Assembly (NCBI RefSeq): GCF_033807575.1
Contig: NC_084717.1
Coordinates: forward strand, 6,697,692-6,761,691
DNA length: 64,000 nucleotides
Source of the DNA: Cydia pomonella
Taxonomy: Eukaryota > Arthropoda > Insecta > Lepidoptera > Tortricidae
Direction: 5' to 3'
The notes below the pieces were generated by a model that saw only the letters and a program-made list of their open reading frames with translations, searched no databases and was not told the origin of the DNA. The translations under genes and the position numbers were made by a program. Below are positions 34,201-46,718 of the stretch, piece after piece. How positions within the stretch are numbered: position 1 is the first letter of the stretch; each line of letters begins with the position of its first letter.

Positions 34201-35221
34201 AATTGAACGGGGAAAAAATACTGCTTTAGCAGTCCGATGTAAGTGGGTAGATATTTTATATATGTGTATTTTTTGTCAGCGGTTTCAGTGTAGCGTCAAA
34301 ACATTTGAGTAAGTAGGTTTCTGTTATGAAGGTATAAGGACAGGTGTCAATCTTTCGGTTAGTGGTCCGTCTTACTTAGGCTTTTCATGTGATAGTTTGC
34401 ATACTTACGCCCGCTAAAGATTTGGCCCTTTCGACATGGTAACCGCCGACTTCAATTACATTAGGCGGGAAAAGCCTGGATCCAGTTAGCACAAAGTTGT
34501 GGTATACAAGAAGGAACTTCATCTCTCTAGCCAAATCTTCCAAGGGCGGAATATCATCGTAGTACTCAGCGAGGGTGTTCTGGTTGCTTCTTTGCGATAA
34601 GAAATAGTAAAGCGTTCTGAAGGTGACATCAAATAATAGTCTTTCTATTCTTTGGTATAGCGTAGGCTTAGAACCTCCTTCTAAGAAGTGAAAAGGCACG
34701 TACGCTGTGTTGTATGGGATGCCTAGTCTCCTATAATGCCAAGGCATTAATATATGGGACATCATGCCGACTACGGGAGCGTTCAGTTTGTATGCAATAC
34801 CGAATGCACAGTCGCTGTTAAATTGTTCAACGACTATCACATCGAATTTAGCTTTAGAATCGATTAAATCACGCACTTTTTTGTTCTTGAGCATCACTTC
34901 ACAGTTCTGCTTACCAGTGGATGTTAAGAATAATCCTGTGTTGAAGATGGTTTTATATGACTTTTCTATCGGCATGTCATCTTTAAGTATTTCTATAGTT
35001 CCTGCCAAGCTGATACTGTGATAATTAGGCGGCGGATTCTTTTCCGGAAAGTGCGATATAACGGTAACATTATGTCCTTTATTAACGAGTCCCAGAAGAT
35101 ACACGCGGAACACTAAGAAGTGGCTAGTTCCATGATACGGAAATATACCTAGGATATTGAGGGCATTAGCGGTATGCGCTAGTGCGATAAGTAAAGCGAA
35201 TGCTACGATGATTGACTTCAT
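31235..35221 (-). CDS. UDP-glycosyltransferase A, four exons
   Basis: Transfers a sugar from a UDP-sugar to small lipophilic acceptors at the ER membrane; used in detoxification, pigment and cuticle metabolism. Exons 34409-35221, 33009-33231, 31794-32010 and 31235-31538 join to 518 aa. The ATG at 35221 opens a signal peptide (MKSIIVAFALLIALAHTANA). Acceptor half: GTSH with the catalytic His (H34), and EQFNSDCAFG with the partner Asp. Exon 2: YISFGSV and WLPQIDILG. Exon 3: UGT signature FFSHAGMGGTTEAIHYGVP through LGDQPANGAAIEESGLGV. Exon 4: KAWHDRPMRPLDTAIYW, a membrane anchor (LDIIGVLFISLYVITKVLSL) and a basic tail ending KSKRE, a K-x-K-x-x ER-retrieval signal. Similar to lepidopteran UGT40/UGT33-type proteins; subfamily uncertain. 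Confidence 0.94.
32648..32742. mobile_element. 95-bp palindromic MITE, intact
   Basis: GTACAGTCGAGTTCATAAAT and its mirror ATTTATGAACCCGACTGTAC flank a short centre. It is the intact reference for the interrupted copy at 452-2617. It lies in UGT-A intron 2. Just before it, 32570-32603 forms a small hairpin (CACCCGCCATTCTGAC / GTCAGGATGGCGGGTG). Confidence 0.9.
33293..34127. mobile_element. 835-bp TIR element in UGT-A intron 1
   Basis: TATAGACCGCGGGCCAGGAG and CATCGCCTCCCGG at the left match, inverted, GGGAGGCGATTGGTCATGGA and CTGGCTCGCGGTCTAT at the right. It is a longer relative of 12825-13373 and shares the internal CAGCCGGTTGTATCGCGGTG. No coding capacity. Confidence 0.8.
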
Positions 35222-35660
35222 TGCGTTCAAGGGCAAGGATGTAACAAAACACTTCAGCTAAAAACTTTTCTATTTGTAACTACATACATGCAGTCAATGT
35301 CACTAAATTACACTGTCTCACTAACAACTTATTCGTTTGGAACGGTTAAACCATCGTTTTGGGAAGTAACCGGTGCACGCGTGAAATCATACGTCGTTCG
35401 TGTCTCACACTCGATCCAGACTGACCAATGGCCATGGAAATGAAGCTCGGTGAGCCAACGTAATGATCGTAACGGGAAACATGTTTAGGGAGTCACGTGG
35501 CGTAGCACGGGGCTTGCGCGTTGGGTTCAGTGACCTTTTTGGGCGTAGAGTTGCTGATAATCACAAATCATTCAAATATAGCGTGTCTATAGTTATCTAA
35601 ACGTAATCGGAACAAGGGTTTTTAATTTACTTGATGTACTTTTTTTTATTGTCCTAGAAA

Positions 35661-36047
35661 AGAGAATTTGAAATAGTGGTGGATTGACAAACTTTGTAGC
35701 CACAGTAAATTTACTACCATCTTTCGACACATGGTTAATACTTTTAGAACGTCATGTAACTTTGATCCTTATACCTTCACTGATATGTGTTATATTTGAT
35801 AAATATCAAAAAGTGGCGCCATCTAATTGATCAACGGCTAAAGGTATGTGGCGGCATCATTTCGAGCGATAAACCTTTGGGTTATGTCCGGTAAGATGGC
35901 GCCACTTTTTGATATTTAACAAATTTAACATACCAGTGAAAGAATAAGTATCAAAGTAAATTGGCATTCTAAAAGTTAACAACGACAACAAAAGTTAACG
36001 CGGCTACAAAATTTACTTTGACAATCCACCCCTATTTCAAATTCTCT
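35661..36047. mobile_element. 387-bp palindromic element upstream of UGT-A
   Basis: The outer arms GAATTTGAAATAGTGGTGGA and TCCACCCCTATTTCAAATTC are inverted copies; inner arms TTTGATAAATATCAAAAAGT, GTGGCGCCATCT and the mirrored GGCGCCACTTTTTGATATTT also pair. Nearly the whole element can fold back. It starts 440 bp upstream of the UGT-A start codon. Confidence 0.88.
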
Positions 36048-37507
36048 CTGGTCCTAGGTAGACTTGGTCAGAATATACTTACGAGCAGGCGTAGTACCAT
36101 CGTAGTATTTTCTTCCTTCTTTCTTCCTCGCGTTGTCCTGACGATAACGACAATTTTTAACGGTCCAATACTAAATTAATTTTATCCTTGGTAATTTTTC
36201 TTATACACTAACTATCCGTTGCGATTCTTACGATGAATTTGCCTATATTACTTATAATTAATGGAGGTAGAGTTAATGATGGTATTGATTATCCTAAGAA
36301 TAATTTACTTACTAAAGGTAATTTAAATACGAAAAGTTATTCATTTCGGTTTATTAGAAATACAACTGGTATGACTGACACCTACTTATTTACATTTTTT
36401 TTTTTTAATGTACCAGCACTTTATTAATAGTTACCTACCTACTCCATTAGGTCAGGTGGGGTACGAGGAACTATGGCTTAAGGTGGACACTTGTAGGGAA
36501 AATAGAGTTACTAAATATGACAAATTATTTTACAAAAATTCAAAATTACAATTTTTTTTATTTCATAAAAGCGTACATAGTTATGATGCAGGGGATGGGG
36601 CCTCCCAGTAAGCAATATTAAAAACTAAATTAAATTATAATACTAAAAATAAAGCCAATTCGTAAATAAAATTAACTTTAAAATACTTACGAAGAAGGAC
36701 TTTCCTCATACGGTTTCTCTTACCCGGAGAAAAAATGAAGTATGTTTCCCTAAACATAGTTTAACACAAGTTAAACTCGGGTGAAAGGCACCCATTCTAA
36801 CCTGTTAGTACGGTCAAATTAACTCAAATTTCACTAAAGTCAGGAACTAATTCTAAGGACTAATAAAATCACTACGGATTGTTTTGTATGGGCTAAAAAT
36901 CGAACTTTATACAATCGTTACTAAATTCACCCCCCCGGAAAGGGGTGAAATCGGCTGAAAATAATGTAATGGTTGTAACTTAGAAGAGAAAAAAGGTGTA
37001 CTCGGTGCAATTTGGCGTACGTTTTACAACACTTATATCTAAATTCGCACGTGTTATTTATGTTAATTTAAGCTACGGAACAGGTAAAAAAAAAAACAAC
37101 ATACAAAAAAATCTATTTTGGCCATTGCGGGTCTGGGGAAAGTAATGTACTCGGTGCAAATTGAGTAAATAATTAGAAAAAATATCTAAATCCAATGTCA
37201 AATTCGCACCAGGGTGCGACACCCGGAAAGTAGTTTTTCATGTTTTACTGTCGTTGTACTTCGGGGGAAATTTTAATACTATTGGAAATTGATGCAATCA
37301 TATTCATTTGATTTTGTTTACATTCGCACCCCTTAAAAAATTGGCATTTTTATACGGAACATGCAGTTTTGTAATCAAGTACCAAAAACGTAGAGCAATA
37401 AATACACAGAAGCGACAAGCACGTGATTAGTGGCAAGAGAAGAAACGCGCGTAGATGCACCGACGAAGCACGGCTCTTGAGGCACGAGTAGTTATGATTT
37501 TTTTTTC

Positions 37508-37955
37508 TTTTATACTACGTCGGTGGCAAACAAGCATACGGCCCGCCTGATGGTAAGCAGTATCCGTAGCTTATGTACGCCTGCAACTCCAGAGGAGTTA
37601 CATGCGCGTTGCCGACTCTAACCCCCTCCCGCCCCTCGTTGAGCTCTGGCAACCTTACTCACCGGCAGGAACACAACACTATGAGTAGGGTCTAGTGTTA
37701 TTTGGCTGCGATTTTCTGTAAGGTGGAGGTACTTCCCCAGTTGGGCTCTGCTCTAGATCTGGAATGACATTCGCTGTGCTGTGCCCTACCACACAGAGCG
37801 AGATGACATTCACAATGCCCATACCTCTCGTAAAAGGTTTCTGAGTATGCAAACAGACAGTCAACAAATTAAATACAGGTACGCTCAATGTGCAGTGCAG
37901 AATAGAGCAGAGTGACGTTGTACTTGTGTCAAAGGCCAAGATTCTTTTTGGGTCA
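37508..37955 (+). repeat. Retroposon-like dispersed repeat, copy 1
   Basis: It starts GGTGGCAAACAAGCATACGG and runs through CATGCGCGTTGCCGACTCTA, CTCACCGGCAGGAACACAAC and GCTCTGCTCTAGATCTGGAA. An inverted copy is at 48380-48716 and a 5' fragment at 58933-59112. Every copy begins next to a T-rich run. It is probably a SINE-like or LINE 3'-end repeat. Confidence 0.75.
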
Positions 37956-38350
37956 CTGATCCAGTGAAGTAAGTAAGTATTGCTTTTATAGTTAGTATTT
38001 CATGACGAATGAACACGAGGTGAGGCACTGGATGTATTTCCAACTATGCACCAGCTGATCCAGATATAAACCCTCCTTATTTAGTACGGTTTTAGAGATA
38101 ACATTATGTTAGCTATTATAATAATCAAGTAATCATTTAAAATTGGTTGGGATAATATCATTGTATTAAAACATAGTTAAAAACGTTATTTCTGTGTTAT
38201 CTAAATCCGTTTATTCGGATATTTATTTTGGTGGATATTCGAATAATTAGTATATAACAATATTCTAATTGCAAACCCTACATATAGTAGTGACACCCAG
38301 TAGTGACACAAATAGGTAATGTAAATACTGCGAGGAGGATCTTGTTTAGG

Positions 38351-38430
38351 AAATAATCGGACAGACAGACGGACTTGACGAATCTATAAGGGTTCCGTTT
38401 TTTGCCATTTGGCTACGGAACCCTAAAAAC
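38351..38430 (-). repeat. End fragment of the 50565 repeat family
   Basis: GGACAGACAGACGGACTTGA and GAATCTATAAGGGTTCCGTT match, inverted, the left end of 50565-51112. Confidence 0.7.
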
Positions 38431-38660
38431 AGAGCGATCGAGTATATTCCTTTAACAGGATGCTCTCTTACAGCATATAAAAAGGGCTTAACAGACCCAC
38501 ATTGGGACCAATTTACCTGAATAGCGACCCACAAATGCTAGATTCTTGCAAAAAAAAAAAATGTTTAATTAGTGTGTAACTTTAATTAGCTAGATCCGGA
38601 GTAAATTACAATAAAACGATTTCAGTATTCTTAATTTTGATAATATAATATAATAATTTT

Positions 38661-38912
38661 GACGACCGGTTTGGCCTAGTGGGTAGTGACCCTGCCTACG
38701 AAGCTGATGGTCCCGGGTTCAAATCCTGGTAAGGGCATTTATTCGTGTGATGTGCATGGATATTTGTTCCTGAGTCATGGGTGTTTTCTATGTATTTAAG
38801 TATTTATAAATATTTATATATTATATATATCGTTGTCTAAGTACCCTCAACACAAGCCTTATTGAGCTTACTGTGGGACTTAGTCAATTTGTGTAATAAT
38901 GTCCTATAATAT
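38661..38912 (+). mobile_element. Full-length tRNA-derived SINE
   Basis: The head GACGACCGGTTTGGCCTAGTG has an A-box-like motif, followed by B box GGGTTCAAATCCTGG. The body carries CTGAGTCATGGGTGTTTTCT, and the 3' end CTTACTGTGGGACTTAGTC leads into a long A-rich tail. It is the reference copy for those at 1-52, 5938-6087, 8376-8728 and 12541-12780. Confidence 0.9.
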
Positions 38913-40444
38913 AAAAAAAAAAAAAAAATAATAATAAAAAAAAAATAATAATAATACTTTTATCGAAAATATTACTTTACTATAAATATCGTTCAGCAAG
39001 TTACCTTTACTTAAACATCATTTGCCTTGCAAATTGTATTGAAACAGCCATCCGACTCTTGGTGGTGTCATCCGGTATGGAACAAAAATAGTGTAATTTG
39101 CTTGTTTATAAACCGATTTTCAAAATTTTAATGGAATTTAATAGCTTACTAATGTAGCATTCATATCTTGATACAATGTTTTCCTGTAAAGTTACTAGTA
39201 AAGTTGATGAAAACAAAAAACGGATTTTTTTTCGGGAAAATTTAAATAAAACTTAAAATTTCTCGCAAACTATGGTACTTACAAGGACAAATGTATAAAC
39301 GATATTGTAGCGCATTTAATTTTGCTTTTTATGACACCCCACACAAGCTTACATGTGATATACTTTCTGTGGTATACGCAATATTCTGAACACGGCACCG
39401 GCCATTTTGATGACGTCATAACTGGTGACTTAACCACGTTAGAAACTGTCTCCCGATGGTTTTTTTGTCAAAATAACATGCTTAACAACATACTAAAATA
39501 TGGTGCTGGTTTCATCAAAGGCACCTTTTGGGCCCTATATGACCCTAAGGGAAGCGCCTTCATACCTACTCGTCTAACATTTTTTTTATACAATCAAACA
39601 CATTTGAATAAGTAGTCGATAAAGCGGTCAAACTCCGATAGATTATTAATATATTGTAACATGACATCACTATTTTTGATCTCACATAGACAATTTACGC
39701 ACGAACTTGCATTTCATTTTTGGTCGCACTTTTGAAGTTTGACAGTCGTTCTTGATATCCTATTTCTATGTATCCGGATCCGAAAAATTGTCGGATATTG
39801 CAAACCCTAGCTGCGCGCTGCGCTATCTCCCCGCCCCGCGCGCCCCGCGCCGTGTGCGGCAACCACTTTCGCTTGTAGTTCGTTGCGATTAATTCTATTT
39901 ACTTTTTGACAAACTTCCGGTAAAAAAAATCTATTTTTTATTTAGTGCAAATGTAGTGTCTTTAGATAAGTACCGTTTTTAAAATTTTCACGTCTCTCTT
40001 AATTTCCCCCGAAGCACAATGTACAAAATAATTAAAAATACATGTTCCATAATTTGCCCAGGCGTGCAAAGTTAACTGAATGTTTATAATGCTTTAAAAA
40101 GCTTAACTTGAGATTGCACCAACCGACTGACTAATCCTCGAGCCGCAATCGAAAAAAAAAAATTTTTTTAGGGTATCATACATTGCACATCTTTTTAATT
40201 AAGATATACTATGCACCAAGGTGTTCTCTATACAGTACTTAGCTTGAACCCAATAGCTTTTAATTTACTCCAAAATTACGGCACTTTATAGTTTATACCT
40301 AAAATTTAACGGTCTTCCGTACATAATAGAAACGGTGCAACTCGGGGGAAATAATCTAGTTGCGCCATCTAACGAATCCAAAAAAAGCACGACTACACGA
40401 CTTACTTCCATACTTTTCGTTAACTTGACTATACTATGTGTCTA

Positions 40445-40586
40445 AAGGGGTCCACTGATTTCCAGTTCACCGTTCACCGGGCGATATCGGCCTGTCAGTT
40501 ATTCGAAAAAGCTGACAATTTGAATCGAATAACTGACAGGTAGATACTCGTATTGTCCGGCGAACTGCTAATCAGTGGGCCCCTTT
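40445..40586. mobile_element. 142-bp palindromic MITE near the UGT-B stop
   Basis: AAGGGGTCCACTGATTTCCA is mirrored by GCTAATCAGTGGGCCCCTTT; internal arms GATATCGGCCTGTCAGTTAT and CGAATAACTGACAGGTAG pair. Same family as 25576-25690. It lies about 100 bp downstream of the UGT-B coding end. Confidence 0.85.
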
Positions 40587-40681
40587 ATATTATGACATAA
40601 TTATCTCGTCAGAAATGGGTGCCTTTGATTTCATGGTTATCAATCTACTATTACTGTTATATTAAAACACCCATCACGACT

Positions 40682-43600
40682 TTAATCCTTCTTTGATTTC
40701 GTTCTCTTTCCAAATACAAAGTACTTAATAGCAAAAACAAATGCATACAAATTAATAAACAAAATAATAAAAATAGTGAATAGCACATCCAACCCTAAAA
40801 GTTGGTAATAAGGTTTGCCTACTGCAGCTATTCGAAGCGTGGAGTTTGGATGGCGGACGGCGTACTCTGTCCAATAGATGGCGCTGTCCATCGGCGACAT
40901 GGGTCGGTCATGCCATTCCCTGGAGATTTCTTTTGCTCTTCTTCTGAACCTAAAATTATTAGAAAAACAGTTGATAATTGTGACTATTATCAGGTACTTA
41001 CATCATATCACACATGCGAATGCTGAATTCTACGATTTAAATCTAGAGGTTTGGCCAGTCACCATGACATAATATCCATACGATTATTGTTAACAATGAC
41101 TATGCAAATGAAATTTGATAATTCGAAACTAATTGGAATTATTTATTTATCGTATGGCTGTTACACACTGGTAAAAAAAAAAAAAAGTTTAGGTTTTTGA
41201 AATCTTCAGCAGGTCCATTGTATTTGGTAATGGGGCACTCGAACACCATGTGGTGTATAGTCTGTTCCGGATCTCCATACTCGCACGCCGCCGATTCGCT
41301 CCATCCCCACTTGTGCCAAAGGTACGAACAGTTACCGAACCCAGTCCTCAGGCGGTTCAGTTTGCACCATATTGGAATGAATTAGAATGAAATATCAATC
41401 TAGAGAATTTTCTCTCCTTTGCATGTCAATCAAGTACTTCTCGAGATCTTTCTAATGAACCTAAACTCAATGTGTTTATGTTTTTCCATCGAAGAGTACC
41501 TTTGGCTATCTTCCAACTGCATCATCAGATCAGCTCCATGTGCAAGATTTAAAGCACATATTAGAGGTACATACTCGTACAAAGAGTATACCTACGCCGT
41601 GAAGCTAAAAGTGTGTAGGTACTTAATAAAAATGTCTGCTCTATGCTTATTTTAATGTCATAGAATACGCACAAATGCAGAAATGAAGAGCATTTTTTTT
41701 ATTGATATTATTGTAGGTAAAGCCCGACCAGAAATATATGATCATTGTCAAGAGGGCGCTGTAATTTTCATGTATAGGGTGACAGTTCAGTTTAGTACCT
41801 ATGAAAAATTTAGTTCCAATGAAATTCCGCAATATGGCGCGTGATCATATATTACTGGTCAGGCTTTACCTACAGTTCCTACAGTCAGCCAACTACATCT
41901 AAATTATTTTGAATTTATGATCACAAAAACTACTCACTCTGGATCCAAAACGGTCTTAAATTTTTCTAGCAGCGCGTCTTTGGTAAGTTCATCAAACGGC
42001 ATGCGAACGCCAAATCTCTTCATTTCCAAAGCTAGAGAGTTCAGCGGTTGTTCGGCGAATACTGGGGTGAGAACCACGGGGACGCCGTGGTGTATGGCCT
42101 CTGTCGAACCCAGGAGCCCGCCATGGGAGTAGAACGCCACGATATTGGGATGAGCTTTGAAATTTTTATTAGATTTACACGTTGTAATACAAAACGTCCT
42201 TATATTGTAAAAAATTAAAAATACTGCTTTTTTGCCTTAAACAATTTATTTCTATAAGTCTGTTATTTTTTTTAATACTGTGAAGTAGGTACAAATGAGC
42301 GTTCAAGAAGCGAATGAGCGTTCCATATTTTTTATGGGCTTCATAGTAAAAAAAAAACATCGTGATTATTTCGGTTTTAATAATACTTTATGGAGTAAGT
42401 AATTTTAAACGCTTTCTTCTAAACAAGAAGACAAAAAAGATCTCTGTCAACAATATTTTTGGTTCCTAACTGAATTGCTTACTGTACTTTTAATTGTAAA
42501 TTCATCAACTATTCATTGAAACAACTGAGACGTGCGCAATGGCGATGAGGTTGTGTTGATTTTGACATACCTAGAATATCATTCTGCGGTAACCACTTCG
42601 ACACGTATATGTTCTTCGGATTCCCAGGTAATTGGTCCTCTCCCCATTTAAAGACCACTCGTTGTGGTAGCTCCGACAGCGCTCCTACTATGGCTTCCAG
42701 TTTATACTTCGGAAGGCTTGTCGGTTTTACCATTGAACCAAAACTTACGTATATAACTCCGTGTTCCGATTGTTCTATAAACTGTTTTAATTTCTGAAAT
42801 AACAAGAATAAGTAACAAACAGCTTATTCGTATAGTCATAAGGCCTGAAACATTTTATCCACAAGAATTTTTAAATATAACTTTAACCCATTAGCCAAAA
42901 GCGATGTCCCGTATAAAATTTTATTTGAAAAATATAGTATTATATAAATCAAGTGTGATGATTGTATTTTTTATTAAACTCAGGGATTTAAAAGCTACAC
43001 AAAATGCCGCGTTGCCATGGCAGTCAAAGATATGGCCTAAAAATAAATAAAACTAAGGGACGGATGGAATGACACTAATTCCGTGGAAGATGGGACGGGT
43101 GCTGGTGTGGGACGCCACATGTGCAGACACCCTGGCCCCGTCTCATCTCCACGGCACAACTGAAAATGCCGGCGCGGCGGCAGAGGGGGCGGAAAAATTA
43201 AAAAATCCCAAATAGAGGGGTCTCTTCGTATCTTTTGGTGTCGAGACCTTTGGCCCGTGGGGTTCGAACGTGATTACTCTATTTAAGGATTTGTGAAAAA
43301 GAATAGCAGATGCCACCGGTGATCGTAGAGCCGGCAGTTTCCTCGCACAAAGAATTAGTATTGCGATACAGCGAGTAAATGCTGTTAGCATCTAGGTACG
43401 GCACCATGCCGCAGGGGGATAGTTTTTAGTAGTCTATTTTAAGATTCGTTTTACCTATTTATTTTTAAATGTTAAATTAGAAAATAATTCAATTTTTTGT
43501 TTATAAAGCCTTAATAAATAGCAGTTCCAAAATGTAGAGAAAGAGAGTCTAGTTGGGTACTCACCTCAGACAGCGGTTTCGGTTTGGCTACATGGTATCC

Positions 43601-44356
43601 CCCGACTTCTTTTATATTTTCGGGCCAAGCTCGAGGACCGAACATGGAATTGTGAAAGTATCCAAGAAGCAGCTTGATATCCTGCCCTAACTCTTCGAGC
43701 GGTGGAATATCGTCGAAATACTCCGCCAGAATCGCTTGTTCCGCATTTTGATAGTATCGATACACCCAATTAAGAGGTGGTAAAAACACTGTTAATAAAA
43801 AACGTGTTAAGAAATCTGGATTTGGCCAAATCTGTAGAAGTTGATGGGGAACGCCAAATCTCTCGTAATGCGATGGCATTAAACAATGCGTCGTTAGAGC
43901 GACCACCGGAGCTTCCAATTTGTAAGCTAATCCTAATGCACAGTCACTGATGAACGCTTCTACAAGCACTAGGTCATATTTCGTCCGGGATTTCACTAAT
44001 TGCTGTACAGCCTCGTCTTCCACTAGTATCCTGCAATTTTCCATAACACTGTCGAAAATATATTTTGTCAATTCAACCGTCGACCATATACTCTGCTCCA
44101 TATTTATAACACTTTCTAATATTTCCTTTTTACCAGCCAAACTGATATCGGTGTAGTTTTGTAAGGGTTGTTTTTGAGGAAAATGGGATATGACCGTAAC
44201 ATTGTGCCCTCTTTTCGCCAATTCTCGGAGGTACGGTTCGAATACAAAGAAATGGCTCTTTCCATGATATTGAAAGATTCCAAGTATGTTTAAAGAGTCA
44301 ACTTCATTTAAATTAATTGTTACTAATGCTAAGAATAAAGCGGTGACGATTTTCAT
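40682..44356 (-). CDS. UDP-glycosyltransferase B, four exons
   Basis: Same architecture as UGT-A: exons 43565-44356, 42571-42793, 41938-42154 and 40682-40949, 499 aa. Start MKIVTALFLALV begins a signal peptide. Catalytic His in GKSHFF (H35), partner Asp in EAFISDCALG. Exon 2 has VSFGSMV and WLPQNDILG. The exon 3 signature reads FYSHGGLLGSTEAIHHGVP but continues PVFAEQPLNSLALEMKRFGV, where A and C have GDQP and EESGLGV; the sugar-contacting D-Q pair is E-Q here. Exon 4 ends with an anchor and the tail KSKKD (K-x-K-x-x). Exon 3 is preceded by an AAG acceptor (TTTCAAAG) instead of CAG. It is intact and probably functional, but its sugar-binding segment has diverged. Confidence 0.94.
41160..41370 (-). 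mobile_element. LINE C-terminal fragment in UGT-B intron 3
   Basis: The minus strand reads KLNRLRTGFGNCSYLWHKWG, then ESAACEYGDPEQTIHHMVFE and CPITKYNGPAEDF. The Cys-x-Cys/His pattern is the post-RNase-H tail of many insect LINEs. It is open in one frame over about 60 codons. Short remnant next to an A/T tract. Confidence 0.75.
41713..41883. mobile_element. 171-bp MITE in UGT-B intron 3
   Basis: The ends GTAGGTAAAGCCCGACCAG and CTGGTCAGGCTTTACCTAC are inverted repeats; inner ATATATGATCATTG and GATCATATAT also pair. A shortened copy is at 19800-19878. Confidence 0.88.
43050..43395 (+). mobile_element. LINE Pol C-terminal remnant, antisense in UGT-B intron 1
   Basis: The plus strand reads DGMTLIPWKMGRVLVWDATC, then ADTLAPSHLH, VETFGPWGSNVITLFKDL and GSFLAQRISIAIQRVNA, a common C-terminal segment of lepidopteran retrotransposons. 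At least two in-frame stops (after LKNPK and after FKDL) make it dead. It is antisense to UGT-B. Confidence 0.7.
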
Positions 44357-46572
44357 TTTTTGTTCGACTCGTATGATACCAACACAATGATTGATTAAAG
44401 TCAGAACAGTAATTATTATACGTATACTACTTCGTTTGCTTTATCATGCCGATAATTGCAGATAAAATCAATTGATATAATATGGTAAATATAAATTATG
44501 GAATTATCCAACGCACCTAGGAGTAATTAAAGAACAATCGAACTCTTCCATGTTAGGAATTATTAATAAAAAAAAAAAAAAACTAACAACACGACACCAC
44601 ACTTGAAACATTTTGGGTAAACTTGGCTAAAGTGAAGTGTTTTTACCTTTCTGGCAAATTGAATAAACTGCAGTTTTCTGACTAAAGTTTATAATTTTTA
44701 ATATAAAAAATGCAACACCAGTGGTCTTATCTCCGTTAGGTTTTTTTTTGTTTAAGTTTAACACTCATGTCATGGTTATAATTATAACTCCATAAGGTTA
44801 AACAAAGTAGCGTCTTGGCACCAACTTTTATTTACTTTGTTATGGACTAATATGTTTCCTATTTGGCGTTTTAAATAATAAATCCCCGGAATATCTAGGG
44901 GTAGATCATGTGTGGACAAAAGTGGAATTCATATTCCTCCGAGTTTCCTATTAAGAGAATGTCCCCTGGAAGTGTATAAACGCTATAACAAAATGTATTT
45001 TTTCCGCAAAGATATCTAGAACTTTATTGTGTAGAATTTAATAAGCTTAAATGTTGTCTAACACCATAATTTTCCTAGATAACGTAGATTTAGAGTAAAA
45101 CGCGAATTTCTCCAGGATGGTACACATTTGCAAAGATGGCTGCGATTCCTTGAGGTCCCAGGACATGAAAAACTGGCCTTTAATTTACATACATACCAAA
45201 TTTCAGGAATTTTCCAGAGATTTCAAGGTGTGTTCTATTTCGATTGTGCTAGAGGTTATCTAGGAGATTTAGAACCAAACCTACACACTTTCTCACTTTT
45301 ATCTTATGGCCATTTTTTTAATTTATTTTTTATGTATGTATTTAATTTCGGAAGTTATAAACACCACCACATCCTTTTTACACTACTGTACTAGTTTTTT
45401 ATCATAATCCGGCAGAATATCAGTGCTTTGCTCGAAAGAGTGAAGCTTATAGCTGAATTGGAACCCTTTTGAGTTTGCTGCAATGCACACAGCGTACAGC
45501 AAGTAAATCCATTTCTCGTTTTTCTGGATATTATTTTTCCTGCTAATTAAATTGTGTGTTTCTGCACCATTCAAATAAACGTTTTATCTATCTAATAATT
45601 TAGTACCTTGGTATTGTCTCGGCATTTTGCTAATACTTATAAAGGAGCTTTAATGTCCACTCTGTAACCTGATCCCGAAGAAGATAATCACCAAACGAAC
45701 AAATTTTTCATCAGAGACTGAAGGCAGTCCAACCTAAAGTGGAAAACAGGCCAAATTTTGAATCGTCTGGTTTCCTTACGCTGTTTTCCATCACCAATTT
45801 TTTAGACAAGGTCTTTTCATTTTAACAAAAATCATGTGGCAAGTTAAAGACCCGACCAAATGTTCTAGCATATTATTTTTATTACTATTTAAATAATACT
45901 ACGATTTGACTTATAATAAATTAGAGATTGCCTCAAGAACATTTTCAGGGAAAATAAAAAAACTTTAAAAATATAAGGGTTGATTTAACCCCGCTACCCT
46001 GCATCCAGACCGGCAGTTCTGAGTTAGGCTATGATAGGAGAAGTATGAGAAAAAAACTCAGCTTGCCTCAAATACCGTGAGCGTCAGGATGGCGGGTGGA
46101 CCTCAGCGAATTTAAACCAAATATTTATAGGGGGGTAACTTATTGTGGGAAGAGATACAGCTATTTTTATTAAATGTACACTGAGGTACACTAGAGGTAC
46201 AATATATTTATAAATATTTCTTCGATTAGATTTGTACGCTATAAGACGCGCATAGCGTTGTCTCGCTCAAGCATCGAAGTGACGTGCTAATCGGATGTAA
46301 TGTGCCATGCGCCTAACTTGTTCGAGGAACTGTTACTGTAACATCATGGTGACTTGACATAAAATATTAACGTAGGTAATCATGACTAGGTAATAAATAG
46401 GGCAAAGAGTAAAGTAAGTATACAGGAAAAGAGAGCCCTCTTTAAGCATTTTAAGGAAACTAATTTCGAAGCGCTATCTCCTGGCTATCTCTAATTTGTA
46501 TCCGAGACTAGCTATGTATGTGTGCGTGTACATCTACATATTATGCATCCGTATGTGTAGGTACTTTCGTAC

Positions 46573-46718
46573 TACATAATATTAGGTCTACTTAGGCGGT
46601 TTACAAGTAAATTTTTTTGTTTGATTTCTTGTAATTTTGTTAATTTTTGTTTACAAGATATCAAACAAAATACTGACTTGTAAGTCGCCCAGGTAGTAAC
46701 GCCCTAATATTATGTAGA
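46573..46718. mobile_element. 146-bp palindromic MITE
   Basis: TACATAATATTAGGTCTACT and CGCCCTAATATTATGTA are inverted, as are GTTTACAAG...GATTTCTTG and the internal GTTTACAAGATATCAAACAA. Terminal arms are interrupted by a few mismatches. Confidence 0.7.

Larger units (their letters stand above)
35222..40681. other. Intergenic region between UGT-A and UGT-B
   Basis: I see no gene. Contents: a large inverted-repeat element (35661-36047), two unrelated SINE-like repeats (37508-37955, 38661-38912), a repeat end (38351-38430) and a MITE (40445-40586). 36050-37480 and 38930-40440 are AT-rich and show nothing recognisable. A 97-codon open frame near 39320 has no ATG or family signal. Confidence 0.6.

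Noticed and set aside
39322..39615. A 97-codon plus-strand open frame
   Set aside because: Starts at TTG, AT-rich, no domain, no splice signals; probably chance.
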